DNA of 64,000 nucleotides from Proteles cristata cristata (GCA_017311185.1 JAESUZ010002686.1:248001-312000); one strand, 5' to 3'. Positions 47,551-61,881 are shown, counted from the first letter of the stretch. The notes: generated from the letters alone by a model not told the origin. A program made the numbers and translations.

Positions 47551-49693
47551 GTATAAAAATTTAAAAACAGAAGGCTTTAGAATTTCACCACACAAAACTG
47601 AGTAAAAGATTTCAGACAGAAAAGAGAACATAATGTGTGATCCTATCAACCTAACATTTTAAAAGAGGCACAACTAATGAATGCTGTTAGAAATGGGGAC
47701 AGTGGTTTCCCTGGGGAGTAGGTATGGTTTGAGGACATGGAGAACATTCTGGGATGCTGGTAATGTTTTCTTTCCTGAAGTATTTGCTATTCACACAGAT
47801 GTGTATAGTTTGCAGAATTTCATTGGGCTGTGTACTTATGATTTGTACATTTCAGTGCATTTTTAATACCTCACTGTCATTTGCAGTAACAGTAAAACAT
47901 TTATTTCAGTGGAAACACTGATTCTAATTATAAGTTAAACGATAATACTCAACCAAATCTTTGACCAATTTGGCATTGCTCCCAAGTTAGCACATCGTAT
48001 GCAAAAGAAATCTCTTTAATTACTTGATTCAAACTCCGATTTTAATTTTAGTTGGGAATGGACTCTTTATTTTTTTTATGCTTTCCTTTATTAAATGAAT
48101 AAAACCTCTGAGTTCAAAGCTTAAAAAGAAACACTTTTATAACTACTTTTTCTTTATTCTTCTTCCCCTTTTAGTGATAATGTGATCTAATGTTGAAATC
48201 TAATTACTGTCCTTCTAATGTCTAAACTCAGCTTAGCCATTATATGAAACATAGGCCATCCATGGGGATGAGCTCAGTTCATCTGACTTCTTAGAAAATT
48301 CAAGAAATATTTTATCCTGAAGTAAAATAGATCTTTGTTTGTTTACTTTCCGTTACCTTGTTTAACAGAAAGGTAGTTATCCTGAAATGTTTTCAATGGT
48401 TTAACACATATATAGAGAAATTGAAGGTGGAGAGTCAAGCCCATGGTAACCCTTAACATGCATTCACTATTACTGTCATTATTTATATCCCAACTTTATC
48501 ACCTACTATGTAGCCTTTGGCCCTATAAATTTAATTATAATTAAAATTTCGATTTCTGAGTCACATGAGCCTGATTTCAAGTGTTCAGTGGTCATCTGTG
48601 GCCAGTGTCTGCTGTGTTGGACAGAACACATTTAGGGCATTTCCATTATCATAGAAAGTTTTACTAGACAGCATTAATTTATATAATTGGAATAATACAT
48701 TTCTCAGAGTTTTTATTTTACAAAATGATGCTTTGTAGAATCCTTAGCATTGTGATGACAGATCAGAAATGCTTGGTACATGACATTTAATAATGTCTTT
48801 AGCAAAAGTAAGAAAAACTAGATAATGAAAATAATAAGAATAATATAAAACTTATATATCTAGTATTATGAATCAGGTGTATGTAACCTTGTATAAATTC
48901 AATAAGACTCTCCTATCCATTATTCCTCATCCCAGTATTTCACTATGAAATAATTCTCAAATTCAAGTTCTGAAACATCTGAGGTAGGAGCCATAAAGCC
49001 AGACTAATATATTATCCTCAAACTGTCATTTAAAAAAATCCAAAGAACTATTTACCTTTTAAAAATTTTAAATATTAAGAAACCTTAACATGTAGATCAT
49101 TAATACCTACAACTAGGAACAAATCTGATTAATCAGGATATAGAATCATTAAAAAGGAGCAATTAGTATTCTAACCTTCTCTAATTATGACATGGCACTT
49201 AACTAATTAAGATCTTTATATATCTCTGCACTTACTGGTTTTCAACTTTTATTCTTCTTATCATCTGAGAGATTTTAGTGCATTATTTTATTTTTTCCCC
49301 TTTAGGAAATGTATGAGCTGAAAAGCATTACCAAATGCTATGCCTATTACACAAGACAATGGCTAGGTAAACAATCAATCCCATCCTTAAACCAATTTGG
49401 ATCCCAGCCCAGAGTGGAATGCATCAGACATGCCAGTGAAAACATTTGATTCACCTGCTGGACTCAGTTAGTGTCTGTGTCCTTGAAATTCACAATTGGG
49501 TAGTCATTATCATTCATCCCTGTGGACACAAACCCTGATAATCTACACAATGATATCCATAACAATAGACAGTTAGGAGGGTTGTGTTGTGTTATTGTCA
49601 CAAAAGAACATCAGTCTTACAAACAGAAATAAGCCCTTTAATACAGGTTTTTTTTTTCCTGCTTATTTATACCCTGTGTTTTTTCCCTCCTAG

Positions 49694-49918
<225 letters not shown>

Positions 49919-49984
49919 TGAAAGCTGAGATTAGCGGACCTGTGTGCAATTACCCCATGGTCAGTGCTTTCAACCCATAGAATT

Positions 49985-50180
49985 ATTTTTTGTAAGTTTT
50001 ATTTATTTATTTTGAAGAAAGAGAGAAAACAAGCAGAGGAGGAGCAGAGAGAGAGGGAGAGACAGAATCCCAAGCAGGTTCTGCACTGTCGACACAGAGC
50101 CCCACATCGGGCTCGAACCATGAGATCATGACCTGAGCCTAAGAGTCAGATGCTTAATCAAATGAGACACCCAGGCGCCC
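49985..50180 (-). repeat. CanSINE close to PCDH15 exon
   Basis: Antisense copy, 75 bp downstream of the EC11 exon, ending GAGACACCCAGGCGCCC. It is the repeat nearest to any exon in the window. Confidence 0.93.
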
Positions 50181-50842
50181 GAACTCAAGAACTTTTAAGT
50201 TTAATCCACATAGGTTTTCTATAACCTAGATAACCTAGATGGGATTGACTTTCATCCAGGTTGTTAATAGCTATAACTTAGGATATAAAAGTATAGCTTT
50301 AAGGCTGTGCATTTTTTTTTCATATTTGTTTTTATATGTGATATGTTTTTATATATGACTGTGGCAGCAATTCTACAAGCATTGGATTGGTATTTGATCT
50401 GAACATCTCATTTTTCATGTAGAGTTGGCTGATGCTCCATAAAAATTTTAAATGGTTTACAGAGTTGTACTGGAGAAATTAAAATGTATGAAATTTGTAT
50501 TACTGTTTAAATTCCTTTTAGACCTTTTGTAATTAAGAAAACAAAAGGAAATGTTTTGAAGCAAATTCCTGTTCCATTAGATGTAACTTCCTTATTTGAC
50601 CCAAATCCCCAATGATGGCCTTGATGATCCTTGACTAAGTTATATTTGGCTCCATCAAGAACATTGTTTTCCTCTACTTTTTCTTAGTCTGGACATAATC
50701 TCAGTGGTAGGGCACTCCCAAGGGCAATTTGACATATATGATGTGTCATGTGTAGTATGTACATAAGCAATGCAAAGATTATGGGTTTCTTAACTCTATA
50801 AACTGTTGTGCGGAAATAAAAAACTATGCCTTTAAAACTACC

Positions 50843-50893
50843 ATATATGTGTATATGTGTGTGTGTGCACTATATATATATATATATATATAA
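50843..50893. repeat. TATG/(TG)n/(TA)n microsatellite
   Basis: Compound run: TATATGTGTATATG, then a short (TG)n, then about 12 TA units. Confidence 0.9.
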
Positions 50894-52739
50894 AGAGGGA
50901 GAAAAAGGCATTGATGTCAAGAGAACACCATGAGCCTGAACTAAGAAGGAAGGCAAATGGTGACAGGCTGAGGCCCTGAAAGCTGTGACTCAGCCTGGAG
51001 CAGCGAACAAGGGCAAGTGCCTGGGAGCCCAGAGCCGGGGCTGTGCGTGGCAGTAGGTGGCTCACGTCATGTTAACAGTCGTGTCAGTGATGTTAACAAA
51101 CCTGGAACTTTTTCTTAAAATTAGTGGGAAAGCATTGGAAAATTTTTAGCAGGAGTGAGTGAAGGTAAGAGTTTTAATTTTGAAGACACCTTCCTGCTTA
51201 CTGGGAATCTGTTCTTCCCCGAGGACACACCTCACACTGAGGGCTTCCAAAGTAGTGGCTTCTGTCCAGTTCTTTTGTGTTTCTGTTTGCCACACACTCA
51301 CATCACATGCTGAGCAAGGGGGACCCTCGAGTATGACATGGTCACTTCTAGACCTTTCCTCTTCCTGTGGTCCAGCCTTGGTCCTCCCTGTCTGAGCCTG
51401 TCACTCACTGCCTCCTTCACGTTGTTGCTGTGATCTCCCAAACTTTGGGTCCCCCCCACAACACACTCCGTGAGTTCAGCTTCTGGTTACTGTTACCATT
51501 TTCAGCAATTCCGTTGTCCTGATTTTTGGCAGTTTCATACACAGAGATGATTCCTGCAGTATCCTGAATTCACAACCCCCTGAATGCCTTTCCTCCAGTG
51601 CCTTTAACTCCCTATTGCATCCACTAGAAACCTGCTATTTCTGCCATTACCGGTGAATGCATTCCCTCGTAACCTCCATGTCAAACCTCCCAATCTTTGG
51701 AAGTAATACCGAACGTGCATAAAATTAAAGCATTAGAAGGCTACTCCTGCACTCCACCACCACCAACCCTACTGACCTACCAGAATGTATCCCCATATAT
51801 TCTCTGCCTTCTTCCCTGCTCACTTAGAGGAGTTCTCTATGCTCCTGTCATTACTCCTGCCTGTACAACAAGTCCAGTCCCCATCTACCAGCTCTGGGAC
51901 ATCGTTTCAGCTGCTCTCTTGTTTCTTTTATCCATGAGCAATATCAATCTTCCCTTTATTTGATTATTCCCATAATCATGATGGGTTCCATCTTCAAGCC
52001 ATACATTAAAAACCCTTTTGACCTACATCTCCTTCCAACTACCACTTCATGTCTATGTTCCTCTTTCCAGAAAAACTCACTGGTGAAGGGGGCTCTGGTT
52101 TTTCACCATAGAATCTCTCTCTTGAACCCTCTCTAATTATGATTCTACTCCAACCCCTTATCCAGAACTTCTATGTTACTAAATTCACTGGTAATGTCAG
52201 TCTTCATCATATTTGTACCATCAGGAATACTCCACGGGTTATTACCTTTTCGAGGATTTCAGGCCATGTTCTCCCGTGGTCATCTCTTACCTCACTGCTT
52301 GTCCCTTCTCAGTCTCCTCTCCAGTTCATTTTCCTCTCCTGGTCTTTTAATATTGATGTTTCTTCAGGGTCAGACATTAATTCTCTTTTCTATCTGTTCT
52401 CACGGACTCAGTAAATTCATTCAGTAAACAAAACTTTAAAATGTCATCTATATACTAAAGAACAGTCCATTTGTGTCTTGTCCCCAAAGCTCATTTTTGA
52501 ACAGCAAATTCATAGATCTGTGTGGACACTGGAAAGTCAGATGAAGATGCCTGTTTAAGCTGATCTGAGCTCCTCTTCCTCATCATATCGCTTCCCTCTG
52601 CCATCCCTCCCAGTCCCCTCAGGTCCTCAGGTTTACTCAGTGGCCAGATCATCTGTGTGTTCCTTAGGCTAAAGAGCTCTTGATTCCTTTCTCTCCTAAG
52701 CCACATATTGAATCCCTCAGTAAACATTGTGGTATTATT

Positions 52740-52865
52740 TATATATGTCATATACATAACACATTAATTTACATTATTAATTGTATTAATAATTAATATT
52801 TATGTTCGTATGTATATTATATATGTGTCATATATATGTATATATAAAACATACACACACAGATA
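52740..52865. repeat. AT-rich simple tract
   Basis: ATTAATTGTATTAATAATTA followed by TATATGTGTCATATATATG and a short CA run. Confidence 0.75.
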
Positions 52866-52899
52866 TAATCTGCACATTTTTCAACCCTTCTCCTGTTAC

Positions 52900-53560
52900 A
52901 GCTTGGTTGAAACCACCCTCATATTTCACCTGCATCATTTCACAAACTCAGTAACTTGCCCCTGTGCTTCTGCTCTTGCCCTAGTCAAGTCTGGTATTAA
53001 TATAGCAGCCAAAGTGATCCCTTATAAGGTAATTCAGGTCCTACCATTTCTCTACTCAAAACCTTTTTTTTTATTGTCCCAGGTCTTCCAGAGAAATTCT
53101 AAGTCATTACAGAAGACTATGAGGCCCTGGGTAATCTGGCCTTCATTGACCTCATTTTCTATCTCCATTTAAGACATTCAGACCCAGTAATACAGGACAA
53201 CTTGCTCTTCCCCAAACAGCCAGACATGCCCTCAATTTTGAGATTTTGCAGTGCATCTATCTATAAAGTTCTTTTCCCCAAGGTGTTCGGAACTAGCTCC
53301 CTCATCTCCTCCAAATATTGGCAAGGATGTATTTCACAATGAAGCCTCCTTCGGCCATCCAGTTCCAAATTGCAGCATCGAATGTCACCTTGTACCTCTT
53401 CATTGTTCTCTCTTTACAAGGGACTTATACTCATGTTCATATTTCCGCATAAAAACTCCATGAGGGTAGTTCTATTGTTGTTGTTTTTAATTAATTATTT
53501 CATTCCCTGATGTATCTGAAGTGCCCAGAATAATTCTTGACATACAGAGGGTACTCAGTG
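52900..53560 (+). mobile_element. L2-type LINE relic
   Basis: Resembles the L2 3' end: CCTGTGCTTCTGCTCTTGCC, AGCAGCCAAAGTGATCCCTT, a GTCTTCCAGAGAAATTCTAA zone, AAAAACTCCATGAGGGTAGT, and TGCCCAGAATAATTCTTGAC. Old and without an open frame of interest. Confidence 0.65.
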
Positions 53561-53594
53561 CCCTTTCAATGGATGAATCACCTCACTTTCACTA

Positions 53595-54760
53595 CGTAAA
53601 TGGGCAGTTCTCAAAGTGTGATCCATGGAATGCCGAGGATCCCCCACATCATTTCAGGGTTTGGTGGAGTCAGAAATGTTTTTCATGGGAATGCCAGGAC
53701 ATTGTTGGACTTTTCACTCTATTGTATTTGTACCACTATATTCATATATAAACAGGAAGAAAAAAGCATGAAAAGTGCCCTTACTCTTACTCAGCAAAAC
53801 TGATTAATTTTAAGAAACTTCCACTCTTGACTAAATACCTTTCCATTTTGTTGTGTACTGAGATGGAATGTATGTTTAGATCACTTGTGCTGTTTAAGGA
53901 AGCAGAAGGGCAATCTGAAGGAGAAGCACTATGTAAGCTGAATTGGCTATGCTTCGGTTTTGTTTTTGTTTAAGGAATAGCTTTTCCTTTGAAAAAATAA
54001 CTTGAGATAAAATATGGTTATTCAAACTTGAATATTTGATAGACATTTACACAAAAGTGAATGAAGAGAGGCTGTGAGTTCAAGGAAGTCAATGGACAGT
54101 ATTTGTGGCTCTTGATAGCGTCAAAGCTTCCAAGTGCAAAGTAGAATACTGGAAAGCTTGGGGGTGCCTGGGTGGCTCAGTCAGTTAAGCGTCTGACTTC
54201 AGCTCAGGTCATGATCTCGCATAATCTTTGTGGGATCAAGCCCCATGTCATGCTCTGTGCTCACAGTGTAGAGCCTGCTTGGGATTCTTTCTCCCTCTTT
54301 CTGCCCCTCCCCTGCTCGTGTGCATTCTCTCTCTCAAAAAATAAATAGACAAACTTAAAAATAAGATAAATAAAACTAAAATCAATAAAAAAATAAAAAG
54401 AATTTTGGAAAGTTATAGTCAGTCACCACTGTCAGCCAGACAGCTTCCCATTACTCAAAGACCATGCGAATGTGGCCATATTAAAGAATGTGACTTTTTC
54501 TTGATATTGTATTATGTAATGTGTCAATATTCAAAGAATTGGTGTTACTCAATGAACCACTATTATCTAAATGACCATTTGGATCCACTGACAGTGGAAG
54601 ATAGATAAATGTGTTTTGACATAACTAAACCCGATTTTCAATTTCACACTCAGACTAGCACTTCACTTCTGGTGTTGTATCAAAGACTCTACAAAGCTAT
54701 CTAAAAATGATGATAAAGATGCCTCTGCCTTTTCAAGAAAAATGAGATGGCACCAGAGGC
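53595..54760 (+). mobile_element. Decayed hAT-like DNA transposon, split by a SINE
   Basis: Begins CAGTTCTCAAAGTGTGATCC, an hAT-type terminus, then GTCAGAAATGTTTTTCATGG and GGACTTTTCACTCTATTG. Past the SINE it continues with CAGCTTCCCATTACTCAAAG, ATTGTATTATGTAATGTGTC and TCTGGTGTTGTATCAAAGAC, as in transposase-derived old repeats. No intact transposase. Family call from memory. Confidence 0.55.
54160..54402 (+). repeat. CanSINE inserted in hAT-like relic
   Basis: Head GGGGTGCCTGGGTGGCTCAG, a CTCACAGTGTAGAGCCTGC body, and a long A-rich tail of several AAATAAA-type units. Short target duplication TGGAAAGCT/TGGAAAGTT at 54150 and 54406. Confidence 0.93.
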
Positions 54761-55924
54761 AGTCAGGGGACACAGTGACGAGTCTAAGCAAGAGAAGGCG
54801 AGTATCTCTAGAGCTTCGCTACCCAGTGTGCTGGTCCTGTGCCTTCTGTGCAGACTGAGCACCTGAAATGTGGCCATGTGACCTTGAGATGGACTGTAAG
54901 TATACAGTGCACACCGGGTTTCGAAGACTTCATAGAAAAAACGTAAAATGTCTTGACAAGTTGTTTTGTGTGGATTATGTGCTGAAATGAAAATCTATTA
55001 ATATATTGGGATCAGTGTATAAATGGCTTTCACAATTTTTTATCTTTCTATTATGGGTAGCAGAAACTTTTAAATTACATATCTGCATGGATGTGTGGCT
55101 TATGTTAATTTTTTTTATTGGTCAGCGCTATCTAAACTATATGGGAATAAACTGATAAAAGAAGGAAGTTAAGAAGCTCATTAGGAAGAATTAAAAGAAC
55201 TCAGAAATCATATGTGCATTTTCAACCTCTGTTTTAGAAAGTTGTGCTTCGCAAATGTACCTTTTTCTTCTTTTGACTCTTTCTTGCAATTTTAATCTGT
55301 TACAGAGGTTGATCCCAACAATGATAGAAATATGTTTTTAAAAAATTCTTTATAAGCAGAATTTTATAAGCAGAATTGCTTATAAATTAACCTGTTCACT
55401 TCTAGAAATATTTGCCTAAACACTGTACTGGGAAGGTAACATAAATAAAATCTAGGAATCTTAAACATTTAAATAAATACCTTTGTTGTACATGGTACAC
55501 AAAGCCAATATTCAGGGATGTAGCAAACCCAGAATTGGCTGAAGCAGACATGAGGACTGTATAGTGATCCCATAGAATGAGTTATTCTAACTACTCATGT
55601 CTCAGCTGCTTAGTCACACTGGGTAAATGCTCTCCCGAGATTTATAAAAGCTGTGTTTTCCATTATACTGAGTGTTCTTAAGTAACCCAATTAGAAACAT
55701 AAACATACCTTCTCTCATGCTTTAGACAGTAACCAACAAACAAAAAAATCACAAGCTGACAACAGTAGAAGTCACTTAGGGTTCTGTAACTTGTAAGTAA
55801 ACAACGATAGTCTATCCACCTGCCCCAACGTCTAATGATGATTGTCTAACTAAAGATATTTATTCCTAAATGGAAAATGGGAAACCACTGGATCTATGCA
55901 CAGTAGGAAAGAAATGGGTTATAG

Positions 55925-56059
<135 letters not shown>

Positions 56060-56464
56060 TAATGGATTTTTGCTTATTTATATATTTATACTCGTATAGC
56101 GATAATTTTATTGGATTAGCTCATTTTAATCATTACAGTGTTCAGATTAAACATATAAAACACCATCTTAATAATTCAGCATACCCTTTTCCTGAAATCA
56201 AGAGTTTCACTTAAAATACATGGAGAATCTGATAGTACCTTTAAAAAGGTATGGAAATTAGATGTGAGATGATGCATATTATGCAGGATGCTTTGACCGA
56301 TACATCAACATAACCTCAAAACGCTGTATAGAAGAAAGAAATCTTAACACTCATCATTAGAGTATAGATTTTGATTTTTTGTAGCCCCAAATGATTCAGA
56401 AAACTGATTAAGTCAGCAGTCCAGTGAGCCCAGGGAATGTTATTTCTCAAAGTGATGGATCTAG

Positions 56465-56684
56465 GGGCGCCTGGGTGGCTTAGTCGGTTAAGCGTCTGAC
56501 TTTCACTTGGGTCATGATCTCGTGGTTTGTGGTTCGAGCCCCGCGTCGGGCTCTTTGCTGACTGCCAGCTCAGAGCCTGGAGCCTGTTTCAGTCTGTGAC
56601 TCCCTCTCTCTCTGACCCTCCCCTGCTCACGCTGTCTCTCTCTCTGTCTCCTAGAAATAAATAAAACATTTAAAAAAAAAAAAA
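56465..56684 (+). repeat. Young-type CanSINE
   Basis: Near-consensus sense copy with TGCTGACTGCCAGCTCAG and TCCTAGAAATAAATAAAAC. Perfect 17-bp target-site duplication CAAAGTGATGGATCTAG (56448-56464 and 56685-56701). Confidence 0.97.
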
Positions 56685-57399
56685 CAAAGTGATGGATCTA
56701 GATGGCTAAAGCTTAGTCTTTCAAAAACCAAGAAGACTAATTTTAAACAAGCCTAGAAAATATGCCACATTGTACATTTTGAAAAGTGTACACCGAACAT
56801 GTCATTGTTGAATCAGACAAAGTTGGGTCTATTTATGAAGCTACGGTTCTCTCACATTCTGAATGCTATCAAAGATGACTAAACATCTTTGCTAGTTCAC
56901 TCTGAGCCACCCAACCCTAGTCGGCCATCATTTCATAATTTTTAGATTGACACTTACTTTTTAATTCTGTGTCTTCCCTTGAGTTCAGGTTGACAGGTAT
57001 CAGTTTTTCACTACCTCTTTCTAGCAAAGTATCTTTCACTTACAAGTTTCCAGAAGAAGCTTCAGATATCAGACGGCTAAACTTTTAGTTACGATACATA
57101 AATTACAATAAGAAAAGTTTAATGAACACATGAGTATTTCTTCTGTGAGAAAAGCGTGTGCTCTATAACAGTTATTTCTTACTACACAAACTTAACCTTT
57201 GAGAGCCGTGTACAAAGTCCTACAGAGAAGGGGATTCTCAATATTTATGCTTGGAATATCAGTCAGACACTGATCTGGGTTAACGGTGCAGAAGTGTTTT
57301 ATGTACCCTCAATGTTTTGTCAAAATAATAGCTGATTTACACCTGAAAAAAAAATTGACTCACGCCTCTCTCTTAGATGCTTTAATGTTATCTATGAAG

Positions 57400-57625
57400 C
57401 GGACTTCCTCTGATTGTGCCATCAAAATATGGTACAGGCGTCTTCAACTTCTTACCCTTCATTCTGATTTATTTTTCTTCCAAGCATTATCTACCGCTTT
57501 CACTATATGTCCATTTCCCCCGGAAGTATAAGCTCTATGAAGATAGGAGGCTATCCTACGTTTTCACTGCTGTCATTCCAATTACACAGGAAGGGCCTTG
57601 TGTATTTATTGAATGAAACTTTTAT
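57400..57625 (+). mobile_element. L2-type LINE 3'-end relic
   Basis: AAGTATAAGCTCTATGAAGA, then a TTCACTGCTGTCATTCC stretch and TGTATTTATTGAATGAAAC are typical of an L2 3' end. Confidence 0.6.
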
Positions 57626-58089
57626 ACAAGCTAAATCCTTATTCCTCATCCTTATATTCGAGACAGAATTTATGGAAATTGAAAAAATGGCAATGTAGAA
57701 GTATAATTTCATAGCAGTTTATATGATTTTTTTCCCTTTTAGGTGGAAGGGAAGATCAGAATGAGAAAGAACAGTCACTTTTCTAGTCTTAAAAGAAATA
57801 TATCCCTGTGAAAGGAGCATAGACTTCATGTGACACATTCATTTTGAAACATGATCAAGATGATTTGATCTTTCCCAGACGGCCTTGCCATTTCTTACCT
57901 TTGGCTCACAAAAGCTAATGAGGCTCATATCATGCAGTTCTTGTTAAGAACTAAATAATATAAGCAATGTAGGGCACTGAGCATTGTGAATATTCAGTGA
58001 ATAACGGATATTCTAAAAATGAGGGTAGTGACCCTGTCCAGAGGGTAAGGATAGAGATGTCACTTTTTCAAGAGGATAGATTCATGTAG

Positions 58090-58260
58090 AGCTCATATTA
58101 TGGGATCAGACTGACCAGTTTGAATCTTAGTATAACTGTGTGCCCTTCGGGCAAGAGATTTAGCACTTAGGGCCACACTTCCTCATCTAGAAAATTGAAA
58201 CGAGGATGTCAATCCTGTGTTGCATTTGATAAAATTAAATATACATTTGTGCAGTGTAGC
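58090..58260 (+). repeat. MIR relic
   Basis: GATCAGACTGACCAGTTTGA, then CTGTGTGCCCTTCGGGCAAG, TTCCTCATCTAGAAAATTGA and a TGATAAAATTAAATATACAT tail give the full MIR order. Confidence 0.75.
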
Positions 58261-58444
58261 ATCATTTGTCAGCAATTATGTGAGTGAATCCTTTGGGGCT
58301 ACAAAATCAAGATCTATACTCTAAGAATGAATATTGGGATTTCTTCTTCTATGCAGTGTTTGATGGTTATGTTGGTTTTTAAAAATCTGTGTTATTTTAG
58401 AGATCGTAATCATGAAAATGTCTATTTTAAAAGATAGACTTTAT

Positions 58445-58870
58445 GTTTGGCTAGAGTAGTTTTACATCCGCAGCGAAACTGGGCAGGAGATACAGAGCGG
58501 AGTCCCACATTGCCCACCCCCTCACAGCTTCCCCCACTATCAGCATCTTGTCCCAGAAGTGGCACATTTGTGGCAACCAGCAAACCAACAAGGACACATT
58601 GTAAACGTCCTAAACTCATAGTTCACTTGAGGTTTCCTATTGCTGGTGTGCTTTCTGTGTGTTTGAACTAATGTCTAATGGCATCTGTCTGTCACCTTAT
58701 GGGATACAGAATAGATTCACTGCTCTGAATGTCCTGTGTCTCTACCTTTTCCTCCCTCCTTTCCTCTCTTCCTTGGCAGCCACCACTCTTTTCACTGTCT
58801 CTGTAGTTTTGCCTTGTCCAGAATGTCTTTGGGTTGGAATCACACAGTTTATAGTGTTTCTGATTCCTTT
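58445..58870 (-). mobile_element. Old L1 (L1M-type) 3' relic
   Basis: Antisense order: CTTCCCCCACTATCAGCATC, AGTGGCACATTTGTGGCAAC, CAGAATAGATTCACTGCTCT, then a TAGTTTTGCCTTGTCCAGAA stretch and TTGGAATCACACAG. These are well-known landmarks of old L1 3' regions. Confidence 0.75.
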
Positions 58871-59112
58871 TTGAAAGCTGCCAGGAATAGTGATAAGGAC
58901 TGCCAGATCTGATTCAGCCTGATGAAGCACCACACACACTGCTTTGCATCCAGGGGAAGAATACAAATACACAGTAACTGAGGTAGACAACAGAATGGCA
59001 GATTGTTCAGTAAAACTAAGAATTTTTTGTTCCAGTGACCAGACTAACCAGCACGTCTGTTTCCTATAAATGTTCTTAGATGGCAAGTCACATTATCATC
59101 AAAGATATTTTC

Positions 59113-59329
59113 TTTTTGTCTTTCTTTTTTACTGTTTATTTATTTTTGAGAAAGAGAGAGGGCACAAGCCGGGGAGGGGCAGAGAGAGAGGGAGACACAG
59201 AATCCAAAGTAGGCTTCAGGCTCTGAGCTGTGAGCACAGAGCCTGAAGTGAGCTCGAACTCATGGAGTGCAAGATGATGGCCTGAGTTGAAGTTAGACCC
59301 TTAACCAGCTGAGCCACCCAGGCGCCCCC
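59113..59329 (-). repeat. CanSINE
   Basis: Antisense copy ending GAGCCACCCAGGCGCCCC. Target-site duplication ATCAAAGATATTTTC (59098-59112) and ATCAAAGACATTTTC (59330-59344), one mismatch. Confidence 0.95.
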
Positions 59330-59679
59330 ATCAAAGACATTTTCCATATTCCCCATATCCTTATCCTATAAGAGGGAAACTTGAATTCCATATGATCATC
59401 ACATTTTTTTTCCTTCCTTTAGACAGACCCATAAATGAGGCCAGATCATAGTTTTCTTGGTAAGCATGAAATCAGTACAAATGGTGAGGGTTGATAAAAG
59501 AAAAATGTGATGACCTAATACATTCATTTCATGATGGGGAAGATTTTGCAAAGGGGGTCAGTATCCTTTGATGTAACATGATGCCTAGAAAATAGAATAT
59601 TCCTTGTAAATGAGTGTTGCTATAGTTACGATAATGATTATACCTGACTCCCCTGGCATAAATGGCTCTACTGAAACTT

Positions 59680-59728
59680 TTCTTTTTCTTTTCTTTTTTT
59701 TTTCTTTTTTTTTTTTTTTTTTTTTTTT
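59680..59728. repeat. T-rich tract
   Basis: CTTTTTCTTTTCTTTTTTTT followed by a long T run; about 50 bp. It could be the tail of an antisense retrocopy, but nothing recognisable follows. Confidence 0.8.
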
Positions 59729-61469
59729 TACTACTTTTGTTATTTGAGGCTTAGGGAATTTATGAGAGACCAACACCCCTTTGTAATGAAGCACATTTAT
59801 TTTAAATTGTATTAACTTATTCAGCAAATTCCAGTGAGAATCAGTGCCTGCAGGTGGCCTTTTACGTCTATGTTCAGAAGTACTTTAGGTTAAATTTAGG
59901 ATTTATCTCTTTGTGGGCTCTTACTTACAAATTCTTGAAGTTAAGGTGTAGAGACAGAGCTGTGAGGATAAGGATGAGGAAACCGGACTATAAGCAGCGA
60001 AGGACTAGCAATAATGTTTGAAGGGGAAGCTGGGAAACGTTTGTATTCTGTGTCCTCTTTCTACTCCCACTTCATCCCAAAGCCCAAGTGAATAGAAGAA
60101 GGTTGAGATTCCAAAATTTAAATCTTTAAGAATCTGCAGAAATGGCATTTTTTTGAAAGTATGCAATAAAGAGCTTTCAGAAATACTGAGTTACAGCATG
60201 AATTGGAATTGAGAATTAAGGTCACAGAGTTGCTGAAACACTTCTGTTACTTTCTAAGTACAATATGAAAATTCAGCGATCGTAGACGTTATTGAAGTAG
60301 TTATTGATTTGGCGTAGGAAAGCCCATCTCCATGAAATATTGATACCGCATCTGAAATGTGTCTGTGTCACTAATTTATGGCTTCTTGAGTTAAGATTAC
60401 AAAACATACTTTAGAAATCTAGCTGAGATACATATTTCTAGCATGAGAATTATGAAATCTCTTGGGAAGAGAATCTGAAACAGTAAACAGGAAATGCTTA
60501 CACTTATATATTCTTAAATTAGTGTAATAAACACTGGTGTTGAGGGGAAAGGTCAAATGGAAAGGCAGATCAATAACCACATTAGCTTTGATCATTTTTA
60601 CCCTCTCCTTGCTGTAGAGCTGGGGGTGGGGTTCAGACACTATCAACAGACAGATATTAGTATCATAAATATTAATGTAATAGAGTAATACATTTTGAAG
60701 AGATTTTATGTTTATACTGTTATTTAAATTTTATTTTTACTACATTATTTCTTTCCATTATAATTTTTAACTGTCAACAATAATTTCAAACTTAAAAACA
60801 ATAATTTTAAATCAATGATTTTAATAATAATACCTCTGGAAGTAAAATTCTGTTCCCCAAAACAGATAGTAGCCTGAATTTAGCCTGTATGCTTTAACTT
60901 GAAAATTCCTAATTTGAAGCATTATACTCACTGGATAGGAAAAAAAAAAAAGGGATTATTTATTCTATTCAGATTCCTATAAGAAAACACTTCAGAGAAA
61001 AGCTCATGTAAAATTCCTAAGTGGTATATTAACTGCCCCCTCCCAACCCCCACTAGGAAGCTGATTCTTCCTGAAGGACCCTAGGCTGAACCCCCCCGCC
61101 CCCGACACACACACACACCCTGCAATGACTAGCTATCTATCAGGTCTCTGGCCAGTTACACTCTTTAAGTCCTAAAATCCATATATGATGCTGGCAATCT
61201 GTTCATTAAATAAAAAGTAGCTACTGGTAGTAAGTACTGGAAACATGAGTGTACAAAGCAAAGCAATGTCTGTGCTCCCATGGAGATTACATTCCATGGG
61301 GGGAAACATCAAGTAGAATAATAATTAGTTAATATATAATATGTAGCAATATGAAATTATGGAAGAAAGGTCCTATCTCACATAGGATGATGGAGGAGAG
61401 CCTGTGATAGCCTGAAATCTGAGCAGAAAGGAGTTAAGGGAGACAGCCCAGTGGTTACCATGCCATGGT

Positions 61470-61493
61470 GGGGGGGGGGGTGTTGGGGGGGTG
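61470..61493 (+). other. G-run, possible G-quadruplex
   Basis: Eleven and seven consecutive G in two runs separated by TGTT, with a further GG. Enough G for an intramolecular quadruplex on the coding strand of the intron. Confidence 0.6.
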
Positions 61494-61881
61494 GCAATTT
61501 TCCCACAGAGAGGATACTGCTGATGTGAAAACCCAGATGGAGGAGACTGTTGTCATATCAAGGTAGGAAATTAGTTACATGGGATGTCACTGGCCACTTG
61601 AAGGATTTAACAGTTTACTCTGTGCAAAATACAAAGTCCTTAGAACTGTTGGTCTGATAGCATAACCATTGGGCATATGAGTGCTTCACATGTGGCCCAT
61701 TCAAATGCAAGGGGCTTTAAGCATAAAACATACACCAGATGTGAAAATATTGGTACACCCCCAAAGGACAGTATCATTAATATTTTTAGATGGATTTATA
61801 CACTGAAATGATATGTTTGGGTGTATTGAGTGAAATAAATATATTAAAATTAATCTCACCATTTTTATTGTTAATCTTTTA

